A stretch of DNA of 64,000 nucleotides from Sphingobacterium pedocola (GTDB taxonomy: Bacteria > Bacteroidota > Bacteroidia > Sphingobacteriales > Sphingobacteriaceae): assembly GCF_015209965.1 (NCBI RefSeq), contig NZ_MU158690.1, forward strand, positions 752,088-816,087. Direction: 5' to 3'. A program made the position numbers and the translations under genes. Below are positions 1 to 8,445 of the stretch, in pieces. How positions within the stretch are numbered: the first letter of the stretch is position 1; every line of letters starts with the position of its first letter. The notes beneath the pieces are model-generated. The model was not told the DNA's origin and did not search any database. It worked only from the letters and a program-made list of their open reading frames with translations.

Positions 1-315
1 GATGAGTCTACAACCTTACGCGATGAATCTACAGCATTAAGAGATGAGAACCAACAGCTACGCGATGAGTCGGATACGTTAAGACAGGAAATTGACGTGC
101 TGAAACAAGAATCCGAAAGCCTCAAGAGTGAAATACAGCGTTTGCAAAGCGATGCCGAAAGTCTGGTGTCTGAAATCAACGGTAGCAAAAGCGAAGTAGA
201 GAGTGTAAAAAGTGAGGTGGAATCCATTCGCTCCGATGCGCAAAGCCTACTTTCGGAGATCGAGTCCATTCGTTCCTCGGCCTCTTCGGCAGGTGGAAGC
301 AGTTTTATGTTTTAA
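1..315 (+). CDS. C-terminal part of a coiled-coil protein (5' end outside window)
   Basis: The frame is open from the first base to a TAA at 313-315, giving 104 residues of a longer protein that starts before the window. The visible part falls into an almost perfect seven-residue period: units such as DESTTLR, DESTALR, DENQQLR, QESESLK and SEVESVK follow each other with acidic residues at positions 1-2, a hydrophobic residue at position 6 and a basic or polar residue at 7. This is the pattern of a long parallel coiled coil. It ends in a short Gly/Ser-rich tail (SSAGGSSFMF). It lies 18 bases upstream of the membrane protein gene and probably shares its operon. Function unknown. A GrpE-like or structural partner of the Hsp70 two genes downstream is possible but not shown by the sequence. 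Confidence 0.75.
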   Translation, partial: DESTTLRDESTALRDENQQLRDESDTLRQEIDVLKQESESLKSEIQRLQSDAESLVSEINGSKSEVESVKSEVESIRSDAQSLLSEIESIRSSASSAGGSSFMF

Positions 316-333
316 TCGAATTAACACGAAGTT

Positions 334-2082
334 TTGGCAGTATCAACTATTTTTTCAGATCGCTTCCACAAAGCAACACAGGGACTGCAGGACTTGATGG
401 ACAGCTACCCCGGTATGGAGATGGGACACCATTTGAGTGGTCATCTCCAGCTCTTACAAAAGCAGTCGTCGCCGCTTTTCGAATACCCAATTGAGCTCCT
501 TTTACTTGATATGCCTAAAGAAGAACAGCTTTATCGGCTTTTGGATTTTTTAGAGATAACGCCCGAAGATGGTAAGAATCTACCGATGCAGCTGAACGAT
601 TCGACGCATCGTTTTCAGTTCCATCACGAGCTCCATGGCGAAAGGGCGCATTACCGCATCTCGGTATACAGCTCGGCACACCTTCCTATAAGAAGTACCG
701 CTAATCTTGCTCCATGCCTAAAGATCGTTTGTTGGTTTTCTTCGGAGCCACCCGCAGCAGAGGAGATCGAACCCATCCTCCTGCGCCTGGATGCTGAAGG
801 TGGCGTAGTGTTTTTTTTGAACAGTGCCGACACCGACTTTATGCAGGGATTTCCAAAACTGAAGGTTTTGCCCTTGCGTGCTGACCAACTTCCGGACAAG
901 CTATCACTGCTGCTCGAGTCTGACAGAATCAAAGCTATGCTTCCACTCGCGCATTCCATGCGGCTTGTGCAGGGACTGGAAAAAGTTTCGGAATCTTTCT
1001 ATCAATTTATTGCGCAACAGGAAAAGGATATCAAAACGAAAAAGTTTAATGCCCAGCAAGATATTAATACCGTTAAGCAGGAAGAAAAGCTTAATCTTCG
1101 GGATCTATTCCAGCAGCTTAAGGGGGGGCTTCAACGTGATTTTTCAGAGTGTGAGCGGGGTATTCAAGATCAGTTAGTCCGGCTTGGCCAACGTCATGTC
1201 TCCAATTCGCTGATGGCACAGGTGGAATCGCTAGTACAGCAAATCGACCATCTTCAGGAAGAAAATTTTGCCGGGAATATCCGCATGACCCTACCTACAG
1301 GTACGTTGGATATCCTCCCGCACACGGTCTTTCAGGGCTTGCGCGCACAGGTCGAACAAGACGTTTTCGCGTTCAAAGAGTTTGTTAAACAAGAAGGTAA
1401 CGATCTGAAAGAAAAGTTAAAGGAACATCATATCCCATTTTCTTATACGCCCCACTTAAAGATTAACCCGTCCCGACTGGAAGCCAATATTGCGGAGTAT
1501 GTACAGTTTACACAGAAGTATGAAGTCGAGAAGAAACAACTGCAATTCTCTGATTATATGCGAGCGGCCACTGCTCCGTTCATGGGGGTCATGTCTATTT
1601 TTTTAATTTCCCGTTTTATCCCTCCTTTACGAAAACTGAATGAATACATGTGGCTAATCGGTCTTATTTTGATCCCCATAGCCATATATAGTTTTTATAT
1701 GTTTATAAAAAATACCAAAGCCCGTAAAGCCCATGACTACGATACTGAGCTAAACCGCATGCGCGAGAATTTGCTTAACGAGTCGAGAGGTATGATACGC
1801 AAGGTAACGGACGAGTGGCAACGGGAAATCATCGGAGCCCTACGTGAGGAACTGAACCAGATGGTCAACACGCTGGAACAGATCTTTACCCAGGCAACCG
1901 AACAGCACAAGGACAAGATGCAACACGCCCAACGCTCCGTACAACGCCGTGTCCAAGGACTGGAACAACGGGAACGTAGCCATCAGGGGGTATTAAAAAA
2001 TAAAGAAACTTACGATCGCTCCCTCGCCCAGTTCAAGGGCGAGTTGACAAACCAATACCAACAACAGCTGCAGCAATTATGA
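334..2082 (+). CDS. Large membrane-anchored helical protein, possibly dynamin-like without P-loop
   Basis: A 582-residue product if translation starts at TTG 334; an ATG at 397 (MDSYPGMEMG) is a plausible alternative. Residues about 50-200 alternate strands and helices. The segment YPIELLLLDMPKEEQL followed by YRLLDFL resembles the strand, P-loop and helix of a dynamin-type GTPase, but with the GxxxxGKS signature replaced by DMPKEEQL. GGVVFFLNSADTDF recalls a later strand of that fold. Residues about 220-400 are long charged helices. Two hydrophobic segments (about 412-432 and 438-458) form a membrane hairpin, followed by a charged coiled-coil tail to the end. The stop overlaps the start of the Hsp70 gene (ATGA, 2079-2082), so the two are probably translationally coupled. 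Seen: architecture and overlap. Inferred: descent from a dynamin-like membrane protein that no longer binds GTP. It could instead be an unrelated helical membrane protein. Confidence 0.8.
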   Translation: MAVSTIFSDRFHKATQGLQDLMDSYPGMEMGHHLSGHLQLLQKQSSPLFEYPIELLLLDMPKEEQLYRLLDFLEITPEDGKNLPMQLNDSTHRFQFHHELHGERAHYRISVYSSAHLPIRSTANLAPCLKIVCWFSSEPPAAEEIEPILLRLDAEGGVVFFLNSADTDFMQGFPKLKVLPLRADQLPDKLSLLLESDRIKAMLPLAHSMRLVQGLEKVSESFYQFIAQQEKDIKTKKFNAQQDINTVKQEEKLNLRDLFQQLKGGLQRDFSECERGIQDQLVRLGQRHVSNSLMAQVESLVQQIDHLQEENFAGNIRMTLPTGTLDILPHTVFQGLRAQVEQDVFAFKEFVKQEGNDLKEKLKEHHIPFSYTPHLKINPSRLEANIAEYVQFTQKYEVEKKQLQFSDYMRAATAPFMGVMSIFLISRFIPPLRKLNEYMWLIGLILIPIAIYSFYMFIKNTKARKAHDYDTELNRMRENLLNESRGMIRKVTDEWQREIIGALREELNQMVNTLEQIFTQATEQHKDKMQHAQRSVQRRVQGLEQRERSHQGVLKNKETYDRSLAQFKGELTNQYQQQLQQL

Positions 2083-3605
2083 TTATCGGAATTGATTTAG
2101 GTACTACCTATTCGCTCGGAGCGACACTCAATCTAGACCACCAGCCGGTATTGCTGCCCGACAATTCCGACAAGAATGTGTTGTACACGCCTAGTATTTT
2201 GCATATTAACGGCAATAACGCATTTGTAGGCCAATCGGTCATGCACATGTTGGAACAGAATCCCGACCTAGGTGTCGTCCGCTTCTTTAAACGTTATCTG
2301 GGCGACAATAAGGAGCTGCATATGGATGGTATGGGCGACGTATGGTATCCAGAAAGTATCGCTGCTCTGGTACTCAAAAAAATAAAGTATGATGCCGAGA
2401 TTTATGCTTCCAATACCGTAGAAGGCGCGGTGATTACTATTCCGGCACATTTCAGCGATGCGCAACGTAAATCGGTTCTGCATGCGGCCGCCATGATAGA
2501 TCTACCTGTGTTGGGACTGGTCGAAGAGCCCGTGGCAGCAGCAATGCATTACGGTATCAGCAACAAAGCCGTAGAGCAGAATATACTTGTATATGATCTT
2601 GGCGGAGGAACTTTCGATTCAACCGTCCTCAGTATGAGCGACCGTAGTTTTTATGTGCTTAGCAAGGACGGACTGACAGACCTCGGGGGAAAGGAATTTG
2701 ATGAGGCCATCGCTGGGATTATCCACGAACAGTTTGAAAGATCTTCGGGAAAAGCCTTAGTCTTCACCGGACGTAAGCTGCAGCAGCTTCGCGTATTCTC
2801 CGAAGAGGTAAAGATAGAATTATCCTGTCCGGGTGTGCAATATGTCAACCGGATGTGCTTATTAGGCGATGATAATATCGAGGTTTTCATCTCACGTAAA
2901 GAGTTCGAACGTGCCATCACACCCTACATTGATCGCACCCTCAAAATCCTTAAACGCTGTATTTCGTCTGCCAACCTGAGAGAGGAAGATATTGATGTCC
3001 TATTGTTGGTGGGGGGCTCGTCAATGGTGCCTTTTGTACAGCAACATATCAAAGCCACCATACCCAAACTAGCAGACAAAATCCGTTTTCAGGATCCAAT
3101 GAAAGCGGTGGTGTATGGCGCTGCGATCTACGCACGGATGCTTTCTGGCAAAGACCAGCCCGGCAGTATAGAGATGCCCTCTGAACTCAAAGGTGTAACG
3201 GGGTACAACTTGGCGGTACGTGCCGTGGATACCGAAAGTGGACGCACCATTTTGGATATTATCATTCCGAAAAACAGACCTGTTCCGCTCAAAGTAAAAA
3301 AGACGTATTATACCGCCCCAAACAATGGTGGCAAAATGCGAATTGAGCTGGCGCAATTCATCGAAGAGGATGATATCAAAACTATGGGTGTACTCAATGT
3401 CGGACCGTTGCCCAGTAATGAGGCCAATTACCCAATCGAAATCACGCTCGAATATACCGAAGACAATGTTGTAGTGCTACAAGCCTATGATCCCCGCAGC
3501 GGGCGCGAACTGGAAAAGACATTTGGAAAAGAAGGTATGGGTGCTACTTACCTTGCCGCACAGAAAAAATTAGTACAAAAGGCATTTATCAATAATGTGA
3601 TTTAA
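2079..3605 (+). CDS. Short Hsp70 (DnaK-like) ATPase lacking the lid
   Basis: An actin-fold Hsp70 ATPase. Phosphate 1 motif GIDLGTTYS lies at residues 4-12, a lysine in the RFFKRYLG context corresponds to the catalytic Lys of DnaK, ITIPAHFSDAQR matches the PAYF region, the phosphate 2 motif VYDLGGGTFDSTVL lies near 171-184 and the adenosine motif LLLVGGSSMVPF near 308-319. The nucleotide-binding domain is therefore complete. At 508 residues the protein is much shorter than DnaK (about 640). The canonical hydrophobic linker (VLLLDV) is not recognisable, a beta-rich substrate-domain-like segment follows (about 375-490), and the helical lid is missing. It overlaps the upstream membrane-protein gene by 4 bases and is followed by four J-like membrane proteins, which suggests a dedicated chaperone system. 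No nucleotide exchange factor is evident in the window. Confidence 0.9.
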   Translation: MIIGIDLGTTYSLGATLNLDHQPVLLPDNSDKNVLYTPSILHINGNNAFVGQSVMHMLEQNPDLGVVRFFKRYLGDNKELHMDGMGDVWYPESIAALVLKKIKYDAEIYASNTVEGAVITIPAHFSDAQRKSVLHAAAMIDLPVLGLVEEPVAAAMHYGISNKAVEQNILVYDLGGGTFDSTVLSMSDRSFYVLSKDGLTDLGGKEFDEAIAGIIHEQFERSSGKALVFTGRKLQQLRVFSEEVKIELSCPGVQYVNRMCLLGDDNIEVFISRKEFERAITPYIDRTLKILKRCISSANLREEDIDVLLLVGGSSMVPFVQQHIKATIPKLADKIRFQDPMKAVVYGAAIYARMLSGKDQPGSIEMPSELKGVTGYNLAVRAVDTESGRTILDIIIPKNRPVPLKVKKTYYTAPNNGGKMRIELAQFIEEDDIKTMGVLNVGPLPSNEANYPIEITLEYTEDNVVVLQAYDPRSGRELEKTFGKEGMGATYLAAQKKLVQKAFINNVI

Positions 3606-3677
3606 TGGTTAGTGGTTAATGGTAACAAACTATGCAGAAGTCTAAATACTAATATCTAAATACTAAGTACTAGTAAG

Positions 3678-5087
3678 ATGAATAAAGAACAAGCATACGA
3701 ACGATTAGAACTGCCGGTGGGTACCGACCTGCAAACGGTACGTAAGAAATTTGCAGAGATGCACAACGATTACCGCATGCGGATCGAAAATGCGCCCACC
3801 CCGCGATTAAAACAGACCTTCGAACGCGGTTTGGAAGAACTTAAAGAAGCTTACGCCCTGTTAAATGAAAGTGAGCGCATGGATGATGTTGCTGAACTCC
3901 CGCGGACGGAAAGAAGTTTTGAGCAAGAGGAAGCGGTCGAAAAGAAAGCTGCTACTGCAAGTTTAAAAATGGACTTGCCGCAGGCACCTGCTGCCACCGA
4001 TAAGCCAAAGCAGCCGATCTGGGCGTATGTCCTTATCGGTGCATTGCTAGTGGCCGCTATGGGCTATTTCCTGCTCCGACCCGATGCTGCACAAAACGTG
4101 TCTTCGACCGATTCCTTCACTGCCGCGAAAGATTCCACGGCATGGGAAGCTGCATTAGCAGGCCACAGCACCGCTACCTACCAGCATTACTTAAGTAGCT
4201 ATCCAGACGGAATATTCGCCGCAGTAGCCAAGGACTCGCTGGCGAAGCGCAATGATGCCCCCTCTTCCGAGAACACCGCGGTAGAGCTAGCCATCACAAC
4301 GGTACAGCAAACTGATCAGGTCGATACCGAAGCCACACGCCGCCTTGCTGAGCAGCAGAAGAAACGTATCGCAGAACTGGAGCAACAAAACCGGGAACAA
4401 ACAGTAGCACAAGATGCCGATGTTGACCTTCCTGCGGGCGCTAATACAAACTGGAGAAGTAAGTATGATAAGATCTATGAATTCTATGACGGTCTTGCGC
4501 GTGCAGGGTTAAACGATAAATGGGGTTTTGTAGACAAAAATGGTCGTGAGATTACCCCGATAAAGTTTCAGTCTGTGGGAGATTTCAGAAGCGGACTCGC
4601 GAGAGTAAAACTAAACGAAAAGTGGGGATTCATAGACAAAATAGGTGGAAACGTTGTTTCGCCGAAATATGAGTTTGCGGATGGGTTCAGGGAAGGATTC
4701 GCAAGAGTCCAATTAAACAAAGTATGGGGCTATATTGATAAAACGGGTCGGGAGATTATCTATCCAAAGTATGAATTTGCAGAAAACTTCTCCGAGGGGC
4801 TTGCTGCCGTCTCCCCAAATCAAAAAGCACAATGGGGCTTTATAGACAATGCCGACCGCGAAGTCATACCTCTAAAATATGACTTCGCAAGAAGTTTCTC
4901 CGAAGGTCTCGCGGCTGTAAAACTAAATGGCAAATGGGGTTTTATTGATAAAACAGGCCGAGTAGTCATCCCATTAAAATATCGTAGCGCACTTCCGTTC
5001 TACAAAGGGCGAGGAAAGGTAGAATTAGACGGCAAAGAGTTTTTTATCAACAGACAAGACGAATGCGTTGCGGACTGTCCGGATTAA
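3678..5087 (+). CDS. J-like domain membrane protein with periplasmic WG repeats
   Basis: A 469-residue single-pass protein. Residues 1-65 resemble a J-domain (AYERLELPVGTDLQTVRKKF, then a basic helix and EELKEAYALLNE), but the catalytic HPD is HND at 29-31. A lysine- and proline-rich linker leads to one transmembrane helix (WAYVLIGALLVAAMGYFLL, about 114-132), with positive charges before it that predict the J-like part inside the cell. Outside lie a TPR-like element starting DSTAWEAALAG, a coiled-coil stretch, and from about residue 262 five WG repeats (each with GLAxV, KWGFIDK and IPLKY-like elements) plus a final degenerate one ending CVADCPD. Inferred role: recruits or regulates the Hsp70 encoded upstream in response to the repeat domain's ligand. 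WG repeats are of unclear ligand specificity. The first 80 codons are almost the same as those of two downstream paralogues. Confidence 0.85.
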   Translation: MNKEQAYERLELPVGTDLQTVRKKFAEMHNDYRMRIENAPTPRLKQTFERGLEELKEAYALLNESERMDDVAELPRTERSFEQEEAVEKKAATASLKMDLPQAPAATDKPKQPIWAYVLIGALLVAAMGYFLLRPDAAQNVSSTDSFTAAKDSTAWEAALAGHSTATYQHYLSSYPDGIFAAVAKDSLAKRNDAPSSENTAVELAITTVQQTDQVDTEATRRLAEQQKKRIAELEQQNREQTVAQDADVDLPAGANTNWRSKYDKIYEFYDGLARAGLNDKWGFVDKNGREITPIKFQSVGDFRSGLARVKLNEKWGFIDKIGGNVVSPKYEFADGFREGFARVQLNKVWGYIDKTGREIIYPKYEFAENFSEGLAAVSPNQKAQWGFIDNADREVIPLKYDFARSFSEGLAAVKLNGKWGFIDKTGRVVIPLKYRSALPFYKGRGKVELDGKEFFINRQDECVADCPD

Positions 5088-5118
5088 ATCCCATTACTCA
5101 CTACCATACTAAAATAGG

Positions 5119-6432
5119 ATGACAAAAGAACAAGCATACGAACGGCTCGAACTACCGGTAGGCACCGACCTGCAAACGGTACGTAGAAGATTTGCGGAGA
5201 TGCACAACGATTACCGCATGCGGATCGAAAATGCGCCCACCCCGCGATTGAAACAGACGTTCGAACGCGGTTTGGAAGAACTCAAAGAAGCTTACGCCCT
5301 GCTCAACGAGAGTAATGGGATGGATGATACGGCAACGTTGCCCCGAACAGGGGAAATCTTTACGAAGTTGGAGGGTAACAGCCCTAATAATATAGAACAG
5401 CTCCTTACTATTTTCGGTCTGACGGTTGAGCACAATCCGAAAGTAATTCACGATACGATACAGTCTCACCTGGAAGAGCTGTATACGCAATATCAGACCA
5501 TCCGTATCCCAGCAGCAAAACAACTTTACCAAGAAGAGATCCAAAAGGCGGAAACCGCTAAACAGGATATCAATACCTGGCTTACGGGAAAGCTCGAACA
5601 ACAAACGCAGGAGGTAGGCGAGCGCGCGACCGAATCGCTCATCACAGCTCATCAGTACGAATCTGTAGCAGATCCGGAACAACCGTCCGTTCCGTATCCA
5701 CAGAAGAAAGGTAACGGCATGCGCTGGGGGCTCGTCGTCATTCTACTCGTGGTTATTGGCGGAATCTACTATTTACTGCAAAAGACAAACGGCGATGTTA
5801 CTGCGCAACGGTCCATTGTGGCTCCGGATTCCATCAGCATTGAAGCGATCCGCGACTCCACTGCCTGGCAGACCGCAACCGCAGCAAACCATATCGCTGC
5901 ATATGAGCACTACATCAATACACACAGCGAGGGGGGCTTTCGAGACCAAGCACAACAAGCGATTACAGCCCTGCAAAAAGAACACGACGAAAAAACAGCC
6001 GAGGAAGTCCGCAGGAAACAGGAAGCAGCAGCGAAATTGACGAACCAAGAAAACACCAAGAAGAATAACACTGAAGTCCAACCGGTAAGTCTAATAGACG
6101 ATCCTGCCAGAGAAATCAATAAGCTTGCATCTGAAATATCTTTTCAGTACGACAGCAGCGTACTGACCACTGGCAGTCATGCTGTATTAGACAAGATCGC
6201 AAGCTATATGCGCGAGCAGCAGCAATCATACGATATGATTGTACATTTATATGAAGGTGCGTCGGAAGCATACACCATGAAGTTGGCAAAAGACAAAGGA
6301 GATGCGCTAAAGCGGTACCTAATTAATAGTGGAATAGCGGCTAACCGATTGAACCTTATCGCCTACGGAAACAGTCAATATAAATGGAAAGGCGACATGC
6401 ACCGGTTTCTGTTGGAGATCAAAGTAAAATAG
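5119..6432 (+). CDS. J-like domain membrane protein with OmpA-like periplasmic domain
   Basis: A 437-residue protein. Residues 1-65 are nearly identical to the paralogue upstream, including HND in place of HPD at 29-31. A second cytoplasmic helical module (about 90-185) follows, which the WG paralogues lack. One transmembrane helix (GLVVILLVVIGGIYYLL, about 204-220) is followed by the shared DSTAWQTATAA element and a charged coiled coil. The C-terminal 110 residues look like an OmpA-like domain: a strand ISFQYDSSVLT, then a helix with VLDKIASYM, and the typical KGDALKRYLINSGIAANRL segment preceding a final AYGNSQ strand. Such domains bind the peptide of peptidoglycan. If so, this protein ties the J-like domain and its Hsp70 to the cell wall. 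Family assignment of the C-terminal domain is by motif only. It lies 31 bases after the previous gene, in the same operon. Confidence 0.8.
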   Translation: MTKEQAYERLELPVGTDLQTVRRRFAEMHNDYRMRIENAPTPRLKQTFERGLEELKEAYALLNESNGMDDTATLPRTGEIFTKLEGNSPNNIEQLLTIFGLTVEHNPKVIHDTIQSHLEELYTQYQTIRIPAAKQLYQEEIQKAETAKQDINTWLTGKLEQQTQEVGERATESLITAHQYESVADPEQPSVPYPQKKGNGMRWGLVVILLVVIGGIYYLLQKTNGDVTAQRSIVAPDSISIEAIRDSTAWQTATAANHIAAYEHYINTHSEGGFRDQAQQAITALQKEHDEKTAEEVRRKQEAAAKLTNQENTKKNNTEVQPVSLIDDPAREINKLASEISFQYDSSVLTTGSHAVLDKIASYMREQQQSYDMIVHLYEGASEAYTMKLAKDKGDALKRYLINSGIAANRLNLIAYGNSQYKWKGDMHRFLLEIKVK

Positions 6433-6465
6433 ATGTTGTACTGAAAACAAGACAAATGCAAAAAT

Positions 6466-7020
6466 ATGATCATGAAAATACTATTAATTCTTTTTCAAGG
6501 TATATGGCTCATCTTTTTTGCCGCCCAAGCCGCAGGTATCAAAAAGCATTTTCCGGCATTTTATGTCACGAGGGAATGCAATCGAAATGAGATTAGAACG
6601 CCAATTGTTGTAGAGAAGTCTGCATTGGACACTATTCGTTTAGAAGATAAACAGCTGCTCGTCGAAGCGTTTGAAAAATATTTTGCCGCTGGTGAAAACA
6701 CCATCCGAAAGCAGGTTAATTTGAATCCTTGTCAGATTACTGTTATCGAAACTTACAGTTATTATGGAAATCCGCATATCCGTCTTTGGACATTTAACAC
6801 AAAATTGGTAACTATAGACCGTGCATTTGGAGACAAGCTGCGAATTAACCTGGGCGATAATGGCAACACGATGTACGACAGTCGAATTAAAGCAAATAGA
6901 AAATTGTATGAGATAAATTTGAAGGGTATACCGGACGATGCGATGACTTTCCGGAATGAATTGGAAAGAATCTGGTATCAATATCAACAAACATGTAACG
7001 AACCGCCAGAAGCATATTAA
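6466..7020 (+). CDS. Small secreted or membrane-anchored protein of unknown function
   Basis: A 184-residue product. The N-terminus (MKILLILFQGIWLIFFAAQA) is a clear signal peptide or anchor; Met 1 or Met 3 could be the start. The mature part has two early cysteines, a helix (about 65-80), a segment of beta strands (ITVIETYSYYG, IRLWTFNTKLVTI) and a C-terminal helix with an additional cysteine. I recognise no family. It sits 33 bases after the OmpA-type J-like gene and before the second WG-type J-like gene, in the same direction, so a role on the envelope side of the same system is likely. Nothing in the sequence shows an enzymatic function. Confidence 0.7.
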   Translation: MIMKILLILFQGIWLIFFAAQAAGIKKHFPAFYVTRECNRNEIRTPIVVEKSALDTIRLEDKQLLVEAFEKYFAAGENTIRKQVNLNPCQITVIETYSYYGNPHIRLWTFNTKLVTIDRAFGDKLRINLGDNGNTMYDSRIKANRKLYEINLKGIPDDAMTFRNELERIWYQYQQTCNEPPEAY

Positions 7021-7126
7021 TGGATCACCTACCGAGTGCAGCGCGATAATAAAACAACATATAGAGGTGCCTAACTATTTAATCTAGATTTCCACACCAC
7101 TAAGTACTAATTGTTACCCCCAAGAT

Positions 7127-8422
7127 ATGACGACAAATGAACAAGCATACGAACGGCTCGAATTACCGGTAGGCACCGACCTGCAAACGGTACGCAAGAA
7201 ATTTGCAGAGATGCACAACGATTACCGCATGCGGATCGAAAATGCACCGACCCCGAGATTAAAACAGACGTTCGAACGCGGTTTGGAAGAACTGAAAGAA
7301 GCCTACGCCCTGCTCAACGGGAGTAATGGGATGGATGATACGGCAGCATTGCCCCGAACAGGGGAAATATTTGTGAAGGCCGAAGATACTGTGGCAAGGC
7401 AGCCGCCGGTAGCGCCACTGTTATCATCTGAACAGCCACAGTCGACCGACGAACCACGAAATCCGGAAAAAGCTGCAATTCGGGGAAAGTCCGGAACTTA
7501 TATCGGAATAGCTGCGGTGGTAATAGCTCTTGCGACAGGTGGCTATCTCTTGACTGTTCGTAACAGTAGCGATCAACTGCCCATCTCAACCACGAGCCCA
7601 GCTCAGGACTCGACGGCATGGGAAGCTGCATTAGCAGGTCGTAATGTAGCGTCGTACGAGCATTACCTCAAACAGTACCCTACCGGTATATTTGCTCAGG
7701 TGGCTCGAGATTCTCTCGGAATAAGCAGCGAGGAGCTTAACATAGAAGTGGCCGAAAAAAACTCAATACTACAGCAACCTGTGCTCGAAAAAACGGACAT
7801 ACAACTATCCAACACAATCAGCGAGGAGAATAAAGTAGAAAACAGTGCAGCAAGCGCGAAAGGAAAAATAAAAAAATGGGAAGAAAAATCACAATGGGCG
7901 GGCATAGTTTTTTCCGAGGGGTTGGCTAGGGTTGATGCCGACGGTAAATATGGCTATATAAACCGTGAGGGCGATGTGGTTATCCCGCTGAAATATGATA
8001 ATGGCTTGGGTTTTTCGGAAGGACTGGCTGGCGTAGAGATTCAAGGAAAATGGGGATATATCAATAAAGAAGGTAAAATAGTGATCGCAGCGGGATATGA
8101 TGACGCCTATGATTTTTTTGGGGATATCGCGGAAGTCTCCCTAAAAGATAAAAGTGGAGTCTACAAGCAGGGCTATATCAATAAACAGGGGAAGATAGTT
8201 GTCCCCGTCAAATATGCTACATTGGATCGGTTTTCGGAAGGTCTATCAATGGTGAGCCTAGATAATAGATGGGGGTTTGTGGATAGGTCGGGTAACGAAG
8301 TTATCCCTTTAAAATATCACGCAGCGCGTGATTTTAAAAATGGAATCGCAGCGGTATACGACGGTAAGCAGTGGTTTTATATCGACAAACAAGGTGAATG
8401 TGTAAAGAATTGTCCGGATTAA
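7127..8422 (+). CDS. J-like domain membrane protein with periplasmic WG repeats (second copy)
   Basis: A 431-residue paralogue of the protein at 3678. Residues 1-66 are the J-like domain with HND at about 30-32, then a proline- and charge-rich linker, a transmembrane helix (TYIGIAAVVIALATGGYLL, about 124-142), the DSTAWEAALAG TPR-like element, a variable charged linker and four to five WG repeats from about residue 258 (GLARVDADGKYGYI, GKWGYINKEG, NRWGFVDRSG). The third repeat carries a short insertion (KDKSGVYKQGYI). The end, GECVKNCPD, matches the end of the first WG paralogue. The DNA encoding the J-like part is nearly identical to that of the two other copies while the rest has diverged. 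The 106-base gap upstream is the largest within this group, so a promoter there is possible. Same inferred role as its paralogue: coupling an envelope signal or partner to the Hsp70. Confidence 0.85.
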   Translation: MTTNEQAYERLELPVGTDLQTVRKKFAEMHNDYRMRIENAPTPRLKQTFERGLEELKEAYALLNGSNGMDDTAALPRTGEIFVKAEDTVARQPPVAPLLSSEQPQSTDEPRNPEKAAIRGKSGTYIGIAAVVIALATGGYLLTVRNSSDQLPISTTSPAQDSTAWEAALAGRNVASYEHYLKQYPTGIFAQVARDSLGISSEELNIEVAEKNSILQQPVLEKTDIQLSNTISEENKVENSAASAKGKIKKWEEKSQWAGIVFSEGLARVDADGKYGYINREGDVVIPLKYDNGLGFSEGLAGVEIQGKWGYINKEGKIVIAAGYDDAYDFFGDIAEVSLKDKSGVYKQGYINKQGKIVVPVKYATLDRFSEGLSMVSLDNRWGFVDRSGNEVIPLKYHAARDFKNGIAAVYDGKQWFYIDKQGECVKNCPD

Positions 8423-8445
8423 ATCTCAATACCCATTTCAATACG

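Noticed and set aside
3606..3677. Repeated TAAATACTAA-like words before the first J-like gene
   Set aside because: Short AT-rich direct repeats, with weaker relatives before two other J-like genes; could be degenerate spacer sequence. Too short to call a functional repeat.
5152..5682. Long open frame of 176 codons on the minus strand
   Set aside because: It lies opposite the J-like/OmpA gene, has a cysteine- and arginine-rich composition and no family resemblance; it is a shadow of the real gene.
3678..8422. Tandem paralogues as a possible mobile element or phase-variable cassette
   Set aside because: No transposase, recombinase or terminal inverted repeats are seen; duplication and conversion explain the similarity.
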